From Zhihengliuella salsuginis (lineage in GTDB: Bacteria; Actinomycetota; Actinomycetes; Actinomycetales; Micrococcaceae), in assembly GCF_014651715.1 (NCBI RefSeq), contig NZ_BMXK01000006.1, positions 62,001-126,000 of the forward strand: 64,000 bases of DNA, given 5' to 3'. Shown piece by piece: positions 33,353 to 42,777 of this stretch (position 1 is the first letter of the stretch; every line of letters begins with the position of its first letter). The position numbers and the translations under genes were made by a program. The notes beneath the pieces are model-generated. The model ran no database searches. It saw only the letters and a list, made by a program, of their open reading frames with translations, and was not told the DNA's origin.

Positions 33353-34519
33353 CTACCGCGACGGGCGGAACTGCGCCGGCACGTCGCGCTCGCCCGTCGC
33401 CAGACCCGCCGCGAGCGTGCCCAGCATCGGTGCGAACTTGGCCCCGTGCCCCGAGCAGGCCGACACCACGGTGATCCCCTCGCAGGTGTCGATCACGAAG
33501 TCCTCGTCCGGCGTGTTCGTGAACAGGCACGTCGTCTCCGCATACGGCTCCGGCACCAGCCCCGGCAGGTACGTGCCCACGTAGTCGACGATCCGCGCCC
33601 GGCGCGCCTCGCTGATCCGCCCGTCCTGGGCGGAGGCGTCGGGAATGACCGGCCCGCCGTTGAACTCGGCGACCTTCTGGCCCCGGTGCCCGGCGTCGCG
33701 GCCGCCCGGAAGCGTGTAGACCGTCATGCCCTCGATCATGTGGATGCTCGTCGGCCACGGGTCCGCCGGATCCGGCGCCTCGCGGTACGGGAAGTGGAAG
33801 GCCGACTCCTGCCGCACCTCGAACGCCGGCAGCGCCCCCGTGAACGACGTCGGCAGCCCCAGCCCGCCCAGCAGCCCCGGCAGCCAGCCGCCCGCGGCGA
33901 CCACGACCCGGCCGGCCGACAGCTTCCGCCCGTCGGCCGCGGTCACCAGGTATCCGGCGCCCCGCCGCGTCACGGACGCGGCCTCCCAGCCGGTCAGCAG
34001 ATTCGCCGAGTGCACGACGGCGGCGCGCACCATCGCGTTCACGGTCGCCTCCGCGTCCAGGACGCCGGCGCGGCGGTGCCAGAGGGCCTCGGTGCCGAAG
34101 GCGAAGCGGCCGCCGAACCGCGCCGCGGCCTCCTCGGGGGAGTGGAGCGTGTGCTCGACCCCGGTCTCGGCGAACACCCCGGCGAGCCGCCGCGTGTCGT
34201 GGGCTTCGCCGGCGTCGATGCAGCCGGTGCGGGTGATCAGGGGTGCGCCGTGGGCGGCCTCGAGCTCGGACCAGCCGGCCTCGGCCTCGGCAAGGAGGCG
34301 GGCGTAGAGCGGGTCCGGGTAGCCGTAGCGCAGGATCCGGGCCGACCCGTGGGAGGAGCCGGCGGAGTTGGCGGGTTCGTCGCGGTCCAGCAGGGCGACG
34401 CGGTGCCCGGCCTGCGCGAGGCGCCAGGCGGTCGAGACGCCGGCGATCCCGGCCCCGATGACCGCGTAGTCGACTGCGTCCGAGGTGGCTGTGGTGTCGT
34501 GTCCGTTGTTCACGCGCAC
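33353..34519 (-). CDS. FAD-dependent sarcosine oxidase-family enzyme
   Basis: The 388-residue protein is of the monomeric sarcosine oxidase/N-methyltryptophan oxidase type. The FAD-binding motif DYAVIGAGIAGVSTAW is at about residues 17-32. The likely covalent-flavin Cys is in CLFTNTPDEDFVID, with the conserved CSGHGAKFAP after it. It should oxidise an N-methyl or secondary amine, giving aldehyde and hydrogen peroxide. A second GTG at 34513 could be the start. It lies alone, convergent with the ATPase gene upstream. Confidence 0.88.
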   Translation of the reverse strand: MRVNNGHDTTATSDAVDYAVIGAGIAGVSTAWRLAQAGHRVALLDRDEPANSAGSSHGSARILRYGYPDPLYARLLAEAEAGWSELEAAHGAPLITRTGCIDAGEAHDTRRLAGVFAETGVEHTLHSPEEAAARFGGRFAFGTEALWHRRAGVLDAEATVNAMVRAAVVHSANLLTGWEAASVTRRGAGYLVTAADGRKLSAGRVVVAAGGWLPGLLGGLGLPTSFTGALPAFEVRQESAFHFPYREAPDPADPWPTSIHMIEGMTVYTLPGGRDAGHRGQKVAEFNGGPVIPDASAQDGRISEARRARIVDYVGTYLPGLVPEPYAETTCLFTNTPDEDFVIDTCEGITVVSACSGHGAKFAPMLGTLAAGLATGERDVPAQFRPSR

Positions 34520-34564
34520 ATCATTCCACGTAGGCGCGGCACCGGGTCTTGCGATGACGGCGTT

Positions 34565-35077
34565 CTACGGCTGCGAGGGAGTAGTCATGTTCGTGATCTC
34601 CAGGTCGACCGAGCCGAACGGCACGAAGTAGGAGAAGTCGGAGCCGGGCGCCCATTCCTGGAGGGGAACCAGCATGAAGCTGACCTGGCTGATGACCAGG
34701 GCCGCGACCGCGATGAGGGGCACGATCATTCCGGCCCACCTGATGAGGTGCAGGGCGGTCGCTTCATTTGGAGAGTTCCGGATCGCCCGGCTGAGCAGGA
34801 CGATCGCCGTCAACGCCATGACCAGGTAGACCCAGCCGCTCGGCTCCAAGGTCAGGTAGATGCAGGACGGGACCGACTCCGTGGTGTTCCCCGAGGTGTC
34901 CACGTATTCGCCCGACGCCGCGAAACCTCCGGCGCAGGAGCTCTTGCTGGCGTAGGCCAGCAGCCCGTAGATCAGCCCCGTCGCCACCGAGGCGACGAGC
35001 AGCCGCATGATGCGGTCCAGGACCCGTCCGCCGGGCAGGACGGTCGTGTGCTTGGGCGGGCGGGTCTTCAGCTTCAC
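34565..35077 (-). CDS. Three-helix membrane protein
   Basis: The 170-residue protein has three hydrophobic segments (about residues 24-44, 80-100 and 115-138). An external loop contains two cysteines that may pair (SSCAGG and SVPSCIY). The family is not recognised. It sits between the flavoenzyme gene and the lumazine synthase gene on the same strand but is separated from both by gaps, so no operon is implied. Confidence 0.7.
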   Translation of the reverse strand: MKLKTRPPKHTTVLPGGRVLDRIMRLLVASVATGLIYGLLAYASKSSCAGGFAASGEYVDTSGNTTESVPSCIYLTLEPSGWVYLVMALTAIVLLSRAIRNSPNEATALHLIRWAGMIVPLIAVAALVISQVSFMLVPLQEWAPGSDFSYFVPFGSVDLEITNMTTPSQP

Positions 35078-35162
35078 GGGATCCCCTTCGTTCGATGAAC
35101 CCAGTGTGCCAGAAGTCGTGCGGGCCGGGAGGCGCCGCCGCCCGCCCGGCGTCGCAGCGGCC

Positions 35163-35606
35163 TCAGGACTGGCGGTAGAGGCTCGCGACGCTGCGCACAG
35201 CGCGCGCGGCCTCGGCGCCCTTCTTCACGAAGTGGTCGAAGAAGAACTTCTCGTGCTCGGCCGTCGGCTGGAAGTGGTGCGGCGTCAGGCTCACCGAGAA
35301 GGTCGGCACGCCGGTGTCCAGTTGGACCCGCATCAGCCCGTCGACGACGGCCTGCGCGACGAAGTCGTGGCGGTAGATGCCGCCGTCGACCACGAGGGCG
35401 GACGCGACGACCGCGTCGTACTTGCCGGTCTCGGCGAGCCGCTTGGCCTGCAGCGGCATCTCGAAGGCGCCGGGCACGTCGACGACGTCGACGGCGCAGG
35501 CCACGCCGGACGTCTCCATGTCCTCGGTGAATCCGGTCAGGCTCTGCCCGACGATGTCGCCGTGCCATCCGGCCTTGATGAAGGCCACGTTCAACTGCTC
35601 AGTCAT
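35163..35606 (-). CDS. ribH: Lumazine synthase, RibH2-like
   Basis: The 147-residue protein is a 6,7-dimethyl-8-ribityllumazine synthase, making the last riboflavin intermediate from the ribityl pyrimidine and the four-carbon phosphate. Motifs VPGAFEMP (about residues 43-50), VVDGGIYRHDFVAQAV and PHHFQPTAEH are close to the RibH2 type (as in Brucella), which differs from the usual icosahedral RibH1. No other riboflavin genes are adjacent, and no FMN riboswitch is visible in the 300 bp upstream. It may be a second isozyme. Confidence 0.9.
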   Translation of the reverse strand: MTEQLNVAFIKAGWHGDIVGQSLTGFTEDMETSGVACAVDVVDVPGAFEMPLQAKRLAETGKYDAVVASALVVDGGIYRHDFVAQAVVDGLMRVQLDTGVPTFSVSLTPHHFQPTAEHEKFFFDHFVKKGAEAARAVRSVASLYRQS

Positions 35607-35705
35607 GTTTCTCCTTGTCGGATGGGTCTTTCGCGACCACCAGCACCATGTGCTCTCGGGTGGGCTGTCGGCCCGAGAGCTTCGGTCCGAACGCCGTTCG
35701 ATCGT

Positions 35706-35777
35706 CGAGTCGTCGCCTGCCGTCCATTGTCCCCGCGAGTCGTCGCCCAGCGTCCTATCGTTCCCGCGAGTCGTCGC
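35706..35777. repeat. Tandem CGAGTCGTCGC repeats, cluster 1
   Basis: The 11-mer CGAGTCGTCGC occurs at 35706, 35736 and 35767, with spacings of 30 and 31 bp, in the 305-bp gap between ribH and the sulfatase gene. The third copy is followed by a 35-bp tail that also resembles the copy near 44732. The gap 35607-35911 holds no gene. Confidence 0.75.
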
Positions 35778-35855
35778 TGAAGGCTGCAAAAATCGCAGAT
35801 CGGCGCAGTAATTGACGAACGGATGCGCCGCAACCGCAGGCAGCGACGACCGGCC

Positions 35856-35899
35856 GCGCCGCCGTCGTGCCGTGAAGAATCACAGCACGACGGCGGCGC
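35856..35899. terminator. Perfect 15-bp hairpin after the sulfatase gene
   Basis: GCGCCGCCGTCGTGC and GCACGACGGCGGCGC flank a 14-base loop. It lies just downstream of the end of the minus-strand sulfatase gene and is the likely terminator. No T-run follows. Confidence 0.7.
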
Positions 35900-35911
35900 G
35901 CCCCGGCCGCT

Positions 35912-37516
35912 CTAGCGTTCCGGGTCGCTGATGGTGCCGTAGCCCAGCGCGTTCCAGAAGTCGCCGCGCACGTAGCGCTGCTCCGGCTCCGGATCGAAGT
36001 CGAAGCTGCGCACCGCCCCGCGCTGCAGGGCCGCGGCCACCAGTCGGCGGCGGTCCTGGCTGGCCAGCACCGCGGTCTCGAGCGCGTCGAGGTCGTAGCG
36101 CTCGGCCAGTGCTGCGAGCAGCTGCGCCTGGATCTCCGCGTACTCCGGCCTGCCGGCCGCGTTGGACAGCTCGTCCGGGTCGGCGACCAGGTCGAAGAGC
36201 TGCTCCGGGTCGCCCGGGCAGTGGATGTACTTGTGCGGCCCGCGGACCACCGTCAGCTGCGGCCGGTACGTCCCCTCCGCCAGGTACTCGATGAACACGT
36301 CCCGGTCGTCCGGGGCGAGCTCGCCGGCGGCCTCCCGGTGCGCGATCTCCAGCAGCGAGGAGCCCTCGGTGCGCGCCGGCGCGGCACGGCTGATGTCCAC
36401 CAGGGTCGGCAGCAGGTCCAGCAGCGAGACCGTGGTGCGGTACCGGCCCCGCGGGACCAGGCGCTCCGGCCCGTAGACGATCAGCGGGATCCGCGCCGAC
36501 TGCTCGTACGGCGACATCTTGTACCAGAGGCCCTTCTCGCCGAGCATGTCGCCGTGGTCGCTGGTCACGATGATCACCGTGTCCTCGGCCAGCCCCAGCT
36601 CCTCGAGCCGGGCCCGGATGCGCCCCACGTGGTCGTCGATGTAGCTGACGGCCGCGTAGTAGGCGCGGCGGGCCCGGCGCACGTCGTCGGACTGCGGCTC
36701 GCGCTTGTCGAAACCGCTCATCGCGCGCAGCCGGTGCGTGTGCGGGTCCTGCTCCGCGGCCGGCACCTCGGGGTGCTTCGGATCCGGGATCGCGACGCCG
36801 TCGAACCGGTCCCAGTGCTCGCGCGGCGGCTCGTACGGGTCGTGCGGGTGGATGAAGCTCGAGACCATCAGGAACGGCTGCACCTGATCGCCGCAGGACA
36901 GCGCCGCCTGCTTGGCGCGGGCCCGGTCGGTCAGGTGCCGCAGCGTCCTAAAGCCCACCTCGTCGTCGAAGTCCTGCTGGACCGAGGCCGTGGAGACCCC
37001 GGCCGAGAAGACCGCGTCGGCGTCGTGGTACCACTGCAGCTTCTGGTCCAGCGGGCGCGTCCAGTCCGGGATCATGTCCAGATCCGCCGGGTACACGTCC
37101 GTGGTCAGGCGCTGCTCGAACCCGTGGTGCTGGTCCGGGCCGATGAAGTGCATCCGGCCGACCAGCGCCGTGTGGTACCCGGCGTTGCGCAGGCGGTGCG
37201 CGAACGTCGGGGCCGACGACGGGAAGTCGTCGCCGTTGTCGAAGCAGCCGAGTTCGCTCGGCATGGCCCCCGTCATCATCGACGCCCGCGACGGCGCGCA
37301 GAGCGGCGTGTTGCAGTAGGCGCGGTCGAACACGGCGCCGGACGCCGCCAGCTCGTCGATGTTCGGCGTCTTGGCGGCCGTGTCCCCGTAGGCGCCGAGC
37401 GCCTGCGCGGCCATCTGGTCCGCCTGGATCACGACGATGTTCGGAGGGGAGACGGTACCCGAACCGGCCGGGGGAGAAACGGTTCCGCCATGGTGGAGAA
37501 CGTTCTCGTCAGTCAT
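35912..37516 (-). CDS. betC: Choline sulfatase
   Basis: The 534-residue enzyme is a type I sulfatase. The active-site signature CAPSR (in NTPLCAPSRASMMTG, about residues 71-85) holds the Cys that becomes formylglycine, and VTSDHGDMLGEKG and PNIVVIQADQ supply metal ligands. The C-terminus (RSFDFDPEPEQRYVRG) matches the choline sulfatase C-terminal domain, so choline-O-sulfate is the likely substrate, giving choline and sulfate. A truncated choline dehydrogenase-like gene lies 6.4 kb away on the other strand; the two were probably once part of a choline-to-betaine locus. Confidence 0.88.
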   Translation of the reverse strand: MTDENVLHHGGTVSPPAGSGTVSPPNIVVIQADQMAAQALGAYGDTAAKTPNIDELAASGAVFDRAYCNTPLCAPSRASMMTGAMPSELGCFDNGDDFPSSAPTFAHRLRNAGYHTALVGRMHFIGPDQHHGFEQRLTTDVYPADLDMIPDWTRPLDQKLQWYHDADAVFSAGVSTASVQQDFDDEVGFRTLRHLTDRARAKQAALSCGDQVQPFLMVSSFIHPHDPYEPPREHWDRFDGVAIPDPKHPEVPAAEQDPHTHRLRAMSGFDKREPQSDDVRRARRAYYAAVSYIDDHVGRIRARLEELGLAEDTVIIVTSDHGDMLGEKGLWYKMSPYEQSARIPLIVYGPERLVPRGRYRTTVSLLDLLPTLVDISRAAPARTEGSSLLEIAHREAAGELAPDDRDVFIEYLAEGTYRPQLTVVRGPHKYIHCPGDPEQLFDLVADPDELSNAAGRPEYAEIQAQLLAALAERYDLDALETAVLASQDRRRLVAAALQRGAVRSFDFDPEPEQRYVRGDFWNALGYGTISDPER

Positions 37517-37754
37517 CCTGCATCCCTCCTCAGGGTTCGTCGTGCGTGGACCCGGCCCACTCTAGCGGTCCGGGTGCTCCGGGCGGCCTGTGAGTCGTGC
37601 ACTGAGATCCAAGCGTTGTGCTCTGGATCAGGAGCCAAAGGAAGCCATGATGTTGGTGACGCCGACGATGCAGTGTGGCGGAGAGTGCGAGGCAGCTAGC
37701 GTCGCACCGAAGCGGGCCAGCGCGGACACCGCTTCACGAAGTTTCGGAGTGGGC

Positions 37755-39422
37755 TCATTCGAAACCTCGACCGTCTCCCATGAGCACCCACGCGGCCGCA
37801 TCAGCGGGGAGAAACCCGTCAACGACCGGCTCTGAAGACAGCAGTAGGGTACCGGGCAAAGGAACTGGCGACTCCCCCATAGCCACGACTACTGCCAAGC
37901 CCGTCGCGCTTAGGTAGGTCAGAGACTGTTGATCGACGCTCCACACAGCCCCGGCGTGCGGGGCAAAAAGGCCGCGCTCCACCAACTCTGCGCGCAATCG
38001 CAACGCTTTCCGCGTCAGGATCAGCATCGAGGCGGCATCGGTTTCTTGGGCCTCGACGCTGTACTGCCCCCACCCCTCAGGCTGTGGCAGCCACGGCTCA
38101 GCCGTCGCGCTGGTTGTGAAGCCGTAGGATTTTTCATCGTCGGCTGTCCACGGAAAAGGCACCCGGGCACCGTCGCGACTGACTCCACCTCGGGACCACA
38201 TGGGATCCAACCGCAGGTGCTCCGGCACATCGACCTCCGGTACACCCAGCTCCTGTCCCTGATAGAGATAGGCGCCACCCGGGAAACCGAGGGTCGAGAG
38301 GGCTCCTGCCCGGGCGCGGCGCGCGCCACGCTCCCCACCACCGAACCGGGTGACAGTACGGACCAGGTCGTGATTCTCGAGCGCCCATGTGGGTGATGCG
38401 CCGTAGCGCAAACGCATGGCCTCGAAACGACGCCCCGCATCGGCCCAGCCCTCAGGATCCCACCCCAAGCGGGCGAAGGCGAACGCAAAGGTCTGGTGCA
38501 TTTCGTCGGGGCGTGTGTACCGCGCGGACCGTTCGGGCTCAAGGTTGACCTCGCCCACCAAAAGGCGCGGCGACTCATAGCTGTCCGCCAGACGACGCCA
38601 CCGTCGGTAGACCTCGTGGACTCGTTCCCGATCCATGGCCAAGGGGTTGGAACGCAGCCCGTCGATCACGGTGGGCACCACTGGTGAATCCGGCAGGCCT
38701 TCGGCCTTGAACAGCCCGTGCGCGACGTCGATGCGCGCGCCATCGACGCCACGGTCGAACCAGAAGCTCAGGACGTCGTCGAACATCTCCCAGACCGCAG
38801 AATTTTCCCAGTTCCAGTCAGGCTGCGCAGGGGAAAAGAGATGCAAATACCAGTCGGTATCCGTTTCCGATTCCGGATTCGCGCGGGACCATGCGGGACC
38901 GCCGAAGACGCTCTGCCAATTGTTCGGCGGCGCGCTGCCTGCCGCACTGGGCTGCATATGAAAGAGCTGGCGCGCCTGAGATCCTGGCCCGGCAGCGAGC
39001 GCCTCCTTGAACAGCGGATGCTCGGTGGAGGTGTGGTTGGGTACCACGTCGATCAACACTCGCAAGCCCAGGGCATGACTACACCTCAGCAACTCGTCAA
39101 AGTCCTCCAATGTGCCGAATTGGGGGTCCACACCGCAGTAGTCCTGCACGTCATAGCCCTGATCGACGCCTGGTGAAGGCTGGAACGGCGTAAGCCAGAT
39201 TCCGTTGACGCCCAGGGCCGCGATGTATGGCAGGCGCTCAATGATGCCCTGCAAGTCACCTGTGCCGTCGCCGTCCGCATCCGCGAAGGAACGCGGGTAG
39301 ACCTGATAGACCACCCCGGACTCCCACCAAGCAGCGGTGCTCGCTTGTGAATCCACATCGACGGTGGCCACGGTGGCCCCCGCGCCGTCGACAATCTCGG
39401 TGCCCCCGCTCTTTCGCGTCAT
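37755..39422 (-). CDS. GH13 alpha-glucosidase
   Basis: The 555-residue enzyme is a glycoside hydrolase 13 of the oligo-1,6-glucosidase/alpha-glucosidase type: VYQVYPRSFADADGDGTGDL at about residues 38-57, nucleophile Asp in DGARIDVAHGL, acid Glu in LVGEVNL and transition-state Asp in LENHDLV. It acts in the cytosol on short alpha-glucosides. Its start overlaps the stop of the permease gene before it by four bases. It is the last gene of the sugar importer operon, so it digests the imported sugar. Confidence 0.9.
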   Translation of the reverse strand: MTRKSGGTEIVDGAGATVATVDVDSQASTAAWWESGVVYQVYPRSFADADGDGTGDLQGIIERLPYIAALGVNGIWLTPFQPSPGVDQGYDVQDYCGVDPQFGTLEDFDELLRCSHALGLRVLIDVVPNHTSTEHPLFKEALAAGPGSQARQLFHMQPSAAGSAPPNNWQSVFGGPAWSRANPESETDTDWYLHLFSPAQPDWNWENSAVWEMFDDVLSFWFDRGVDGARIDVAHGLFKAEGLPDSPVVPTVIDGLRSNPLAMDRERVHEVYRRWRRLADSYESPRLLVGEVNLEPERSARYTRPDEMHQTFAFAFARLGWDPEGWADAGRRFEAMRLRYGASPTWALENHDLVRTVTRFGGGERGARRARAGALSTLGFPGGAYLYQGQELGVPEVDVPEHLRLDPMWSRGGVSRDGARVPFPWTADDEKSYGFTTSATAEPWLPQPEGWGQYSVEAQETDAASMLILTRKALRLRAELVERGLFAPHAGAVWSVDQQSLTYLSATGLAVVVAMGESPVPLPGTLLLSSEPVVDGFLPADAAAWVLMGDGRGFE

Positions 39423-40339
39423 TTGGTGGCCCCAGAGGTCAGTCCCTCCACGATCCGGCGCTGGAAGATGAGGATCATGATCACCAATGGAATCGTCACG
39501 ATTACGCCGGCGGCCATCTGCTCGCCGTAAGGCGCCTGGAATTCGCTGGCGCCGGTGAACTTGGAGATTGCCACGGTGGCCGTCTGAACGGCTGGGTCAT
39601 TCACCATGGAGAGGGCAATGATGAACTCGTTCCAGCTTTGGATGAACGTCAGGATCGCGGTGGTGAAGATGCCAGGCGCGGCCAGCGGCAGCAGAATCTT
39701 GCGAAAGGCCTGCCATTTGGTGGCACCATCCATCATGGCTGCTTCTTCGAGGTCGAACGGCAGCTGCTTCATGAAGGTAGTCAGAATATAGACGGCCAGC
39801 GGAATCGCGAAGGACAGACTCGGTACGATCATGGCCTGATAGGTGTTGATCCACCCGATATCGGAGAAAAGGCGCAGCAGTGGCACCACTACGGAGATGC
39901 CTGGAAACATCGAGGTGGCGATGATGACGGCCAGAATCACATTCTTGAAGCGGAAGTTCAGGCGGGAGATCGCATAGGCGGCGAAGATGGCGAAAACAAG
40001 TGCCAGCGCCGTCGTCGTCGCGGCCACGATCAGGCTGTTGACCAGGGCGTGCGCGAAGTCCGAGGACCCGCTGAAGACCTTCACATAGCTTTCTACCGAG
40101 AACACACTGGGCAGCAAGGTGGTGTCGAAGATATCGCCTGATCGCCGCAGGCTGGAGACCAGCATCCAGTAGAACGGGGCCAGACAGTACACGCCGATCA
40201 ACACCACCGCGGCAACGCCCGCTGCCCCGTGCAATGTCCGGGCTGGTTGGGCGCGTCGTCCGGCCCTGACATGCGGCGCTTTGGAAATCTGCGGGGCCCG
40301 CCCCGGGGGCGCGGGCACTTCCTGCGTCACAGTGCTCAT
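39419..40339 (-). CDS. Sugar ABC transporter permease (MalG-like)
   Basis: The 306-residue protein has six transmembrane helices and the docking loop EEAAMMDGATKWQAFRKILL (about residues 195-214), typical of the MalG/AraQ family. It overlaps the MalF-like gene before it and the GH13 gene after it. It forms the channel for uptake of an alpha-glucoside such as maltose, trehalose or sucrose. The operon has no ATPase gene, so it uses a shared MsmK-type ATPase encoded elsewhere. Confidence 0.9.
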   Translation of the reverse strand: MSTVTQEVPAPPGRAPQISKAPHVRAGRRAQPARTLHGAAGVAAVVLIGVYCLAPFYWMLVSSLRRSGDIFDTTLLPSVFSVESYVKVFSGSSDFAHALVNSLIVAATTTALALVFAIFAAYAISRLNFRFKNVILAVIIATSMFPGISVVVPLLRLFSDIGWINTYQAMIVPSLSFAIPLAVYILTTFMKQLPFDLEEAAMMDGATKWQAFRKILLPLAAPGIFTTAILTFIQSWNEFIIALSMVNDPAVQTATVAISKFTGASEFQAPYGEQMAAGVIVTIPLVIMILIFQRRIVEGLTSGATK

Positions 40340-41376
40340 CGGGTCTCCTCCTGGTGGTGTGCTGCAGGCCGCGGTGCCGGCGAGACCGCTCGACGACGAC
40401 GCGAGCTCTGCGGTCGGGTTGCGTCACTTTGAAAGATGTCTGCGCCCAGCAGGCGAACGAACATGTAGACGATCACAGACACATAGAGCAAAAGGACGAT
40501 CGAGAACGCGGATGCCGCCCCGTACTGCAACTGGTTGGCCGAATCCCAGGCAAGGATGGAGAGCGTCTCCACGGACTCCTTGCGCGGACCCACCAAAACA
40601 AACGGGAGATCAAACATTCGCAGCGCGTCCAGCAGGCGGAAGAGCACGGCCACCATCAGGGCGGGTTTCACCAACGGAAGCGTGATGGCCCAGAACTGCT
40701 TCCAAGCGGACGCGCCGTCCAGTTTGGCGGCTTCGTAAACCTCTTCCGGGATGATCTGGAGGCCCGCTAGAACTAGGAGCCCGATGAACGGGGAGGTTTT
40801 CCACACCTCCGCGATAATTACCGCCGCCTGTGCCGCCATGCCTTCCGCGGTCCACAGAACCTGAGAGCCGCTCAGCGCGTTCACAATGCCGTCCGCTTGG
40901 AACATCCAGCGCCACAGCAGGCCCGATACAGCGGTTGGGATCGCCCAAGGCACTAGAACGGCGGCCCGCAGGAAGGCTCGACCCCGGAAAGCGCGATTCA
41001 TCATCAGCGCGAACGCGACGCCAATCACGGTCTCCAGCGCCACAGACACCACCGTGAAGAAGGTGGTGTTGGCGAGCGCGTTATAAAAGCGTTCGCTCTG
41101 CGCGCCGACGAATATCTCTGCGTAGTTCTCTAGGCCGACGAATACCTCGCGGTCGACGACGAACCCGTTCTCATCGAGTCGCGATTCCGCGGAGTACAGG
41201 GACTGTCCCACTGCGGAGAGCAGCGGGTAGAAGATCACTAGCGCCAGAACAATCAGGGTTGGGGAAAGTAGCAGGCTGGCTGCCCGCCCCTCGGAACGTC
41301 GGAGGGGCCGGCGTACTGTTGCAGCTGCGCCGGACCCGGGGAGACCGGACGGGGCGCTGGACAAATGCGATGTCAT
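40336..41376 (-). CDS. Sugar ABC transporter permease (MalF-like)
   Basis: The 346-residue protein has about six transmembrane helices and the docking loop EEVYEAAKLDGASAWKQFWA (about residues 208-227). It is the MalF/UgpA-like partner of the next permease, which it overlaps by four bases. It follows the binding-protein gene at a 21-bp gap. Confidence 0.9.
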   Translation of the reverse strand: MTSHLSSAPSGLPGSGAAATVRRPLRRSEGRAASLLLSPTLIVLALVIFYPLLSAVGQSLYSAESRLDENGFVVDREVFVGLENYAEIFVGAQSERFYNALANTTFFTVVSVALETVIGVAFALMMNRAFRGRAFLRAAVLVPWAIPTAVSGLLWRWMFQADGIVNALSGSQVLWTAEGMAAQAAVIIAEVWKTSPFIGLLVLAGLQIIPEEVYEAAKLDGASAWKQFWAITLPLVKPALMVAVLFRLLDALRMFDLPFVLVGPRKESVETLSILAWDSANQLQYGAASAFSIVLLLYVSVIVYMFVRLLGADIFQSDATRPQSSRRRRAVSPAPRPAAHHQEETR

Positions 41377-41397
41377 GGGTTCCTTTGCGAAAAGGGC

Positions 41398-42696
41398 TTA
41401 GTTCGCGAGCTCTTCGAGCTGGATCTGCAGCCCGGCGAGCGATTCTTCCGGCGTCTGCTTGCCGGTGATAGCGGCATAGACGGCGTCCTGAATAGCGGCG
41501 GTCGCGGCGCCGTACTGAACGGCCTTGGGGCGCGGCTGAGCCGACTCGACCGACTGCAGAAGAGTCGGCAGGTACGGGAGGGCCGAGACGATCTCCTGAT
41601 CTTCAAAGAGCGCACTGTAGACAGGAGCACGTGAGCTCAGCTCCAGACGCGCACGTTCCTGCTCTTGGCTGACGAAGAAAGTGATGAAGTCTAGCGCCGT
41701 GGCCTTGTTCTCCGCGGATGAGGAAATGGCCAGGTTGCGTCCGCCAAGCGTGGAGACCCCAGGGCCGTCCTGACCGGGGATCGGTGCCACGGTGAACTTG
41801 CCGGCCACCTGGCTGGAGCCGTCCTGAGCGCTCAGCGGATTGTAGATGTACGGCCAGTTCCGCAGGAACACGAGATCGCCGTCCTGGAACGCCTGGCGGC
41901 CCTGCTCTTCCTGGAAGGTCACGGCTTCCTGTGGAATCATGCCGGATTCGAATCCGTCCACCAGAAAGTTCAGGGCGTCCAGCGTCTCCGGGGTATCGAC
42001 GCTGGGCTGTCCGTCGGCGTCGTACAGCGCACCACCGGCGGAGGCCGCTGCTTCACTGAAGTTAACGGTCAGCCCCTCGTTCTTGTCGAACTGCCCCGCA
42101 TAGCAGCTCATTCCCTCTGCTTCGGGTAGCTCGAGGACGGCAGCGCAGGCCTGTTCCATTGCCTCCCAAGTGGTGGGCATTTGAACACCGGCCGCTTCCA
42201 GAAGATCGCTGCGCCCGTAGAGCAGGGCGCCGTCCGTGTAGTACGGAACCGCAAACTGTTGATCGGCATAGGTGGCCGCCTCAACGGTGGCATCGATCAT
42301 GCCATCAAGAGGCAGCTCCTCAACGGGCAGGGGCTCAACCCAACGATTCGCCGCAAACTCACTGGTCCACACCACATCAAGATTCAGTACGGTGTATGCA
42401 TCGGATTCAATTTGTGCGTTCTGGATCATCTGCTGACGCTGCTGATCGGCGTCCAGCGGGAGTTCGATCCATTCCACGGGCTCTTCCGGGTGTGCCGCGT
42501 TCCAGGCCTCGATGGTTTCCTGCGCGGCTCCGGACGAGTCGGGGCTGCTCACATAGGTGATCGGTCCGCGTCCCGAGAGTTCCTCCGGTGCGGAGGCGGC
42601 CGTCGAGTCGGAGGGGCCGCCGCAGGCCGTCATGGTGAGTACTCCAATGGCCAGCGCCGAGAGTGTTGCGAATCGATTGGGGCGTCGTTGCCTCAT
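41398..42696 (-). CDS. Sugar-binding lipoprotein of the ABC importer
   Basis: The 432-residue family 1 binding protein has a lipobox (MTACGG, cysteine at about residue 25), so it is anchored on the outer face of the membrane. The body has the usual features (GRGPITYVSSPDS, AWNAAHPEEPVEWIELP). It is the first gene of the operon GH13-permease-permease-binding protein, read leftward. LacI is upstream in the same direction. Confidence 0.9.
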   Translation of the reverse strand: MRQRRPNRFATLSALAIGVLTMTACGGPSDSTAASAPEELSGRGPITYVSSPDSSGAAQETIEAWNAAHPEEPVEWIELPLDADQQRQQMIQNAQIESDAYTVLNLDVVWTSEFAANRWVEPLPVEELPLDGMIDATVEAATYADQQFAVPYYTDGALLYGRSDLLEAAGVQMPTTWEAMEQACAAVLELPEAEGMSCYAGQFDKNEGLTVNFSEAAASAGGALYDADGQPSVDTPETLDALNFLVDGFESGMIPQEAVTFQEEQGRQAFQDGDLVFLRNWPYIYNPLSAQDGSSQVAGKFTVAPIPGQDGPGVSTLGGRNLAISSSAENKATALDFITFFVSQEQERARLELSSRAPVYSALFEDQEIVSALPYLPTLLQSVESAQPRPKAVQYGAATAAIQDAVYAAITGKQTPEESLAGLQIQLEELAN

Positions 42697-42777
42697 GCTG
42701 TTACTCCTAAAGGTGAGGTGATGAGTGATTGCGGAAGGAAAGTATGTGTCGGCCGGTCCAGGCCCGGGGGCGTGGAT

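Noticed and set aside
35706-35777. CRISPR array
   Set aside because: The repeat is only 11-12 bp with spacers of 19-20 bp, only three units occur, and no cas genes are near.
35607-35911. FMN riboswitch upstream of ribH
   Set aside because: None of the conserved riboswitch blocks is visible. The gap contains repeats and a hairpin instead.
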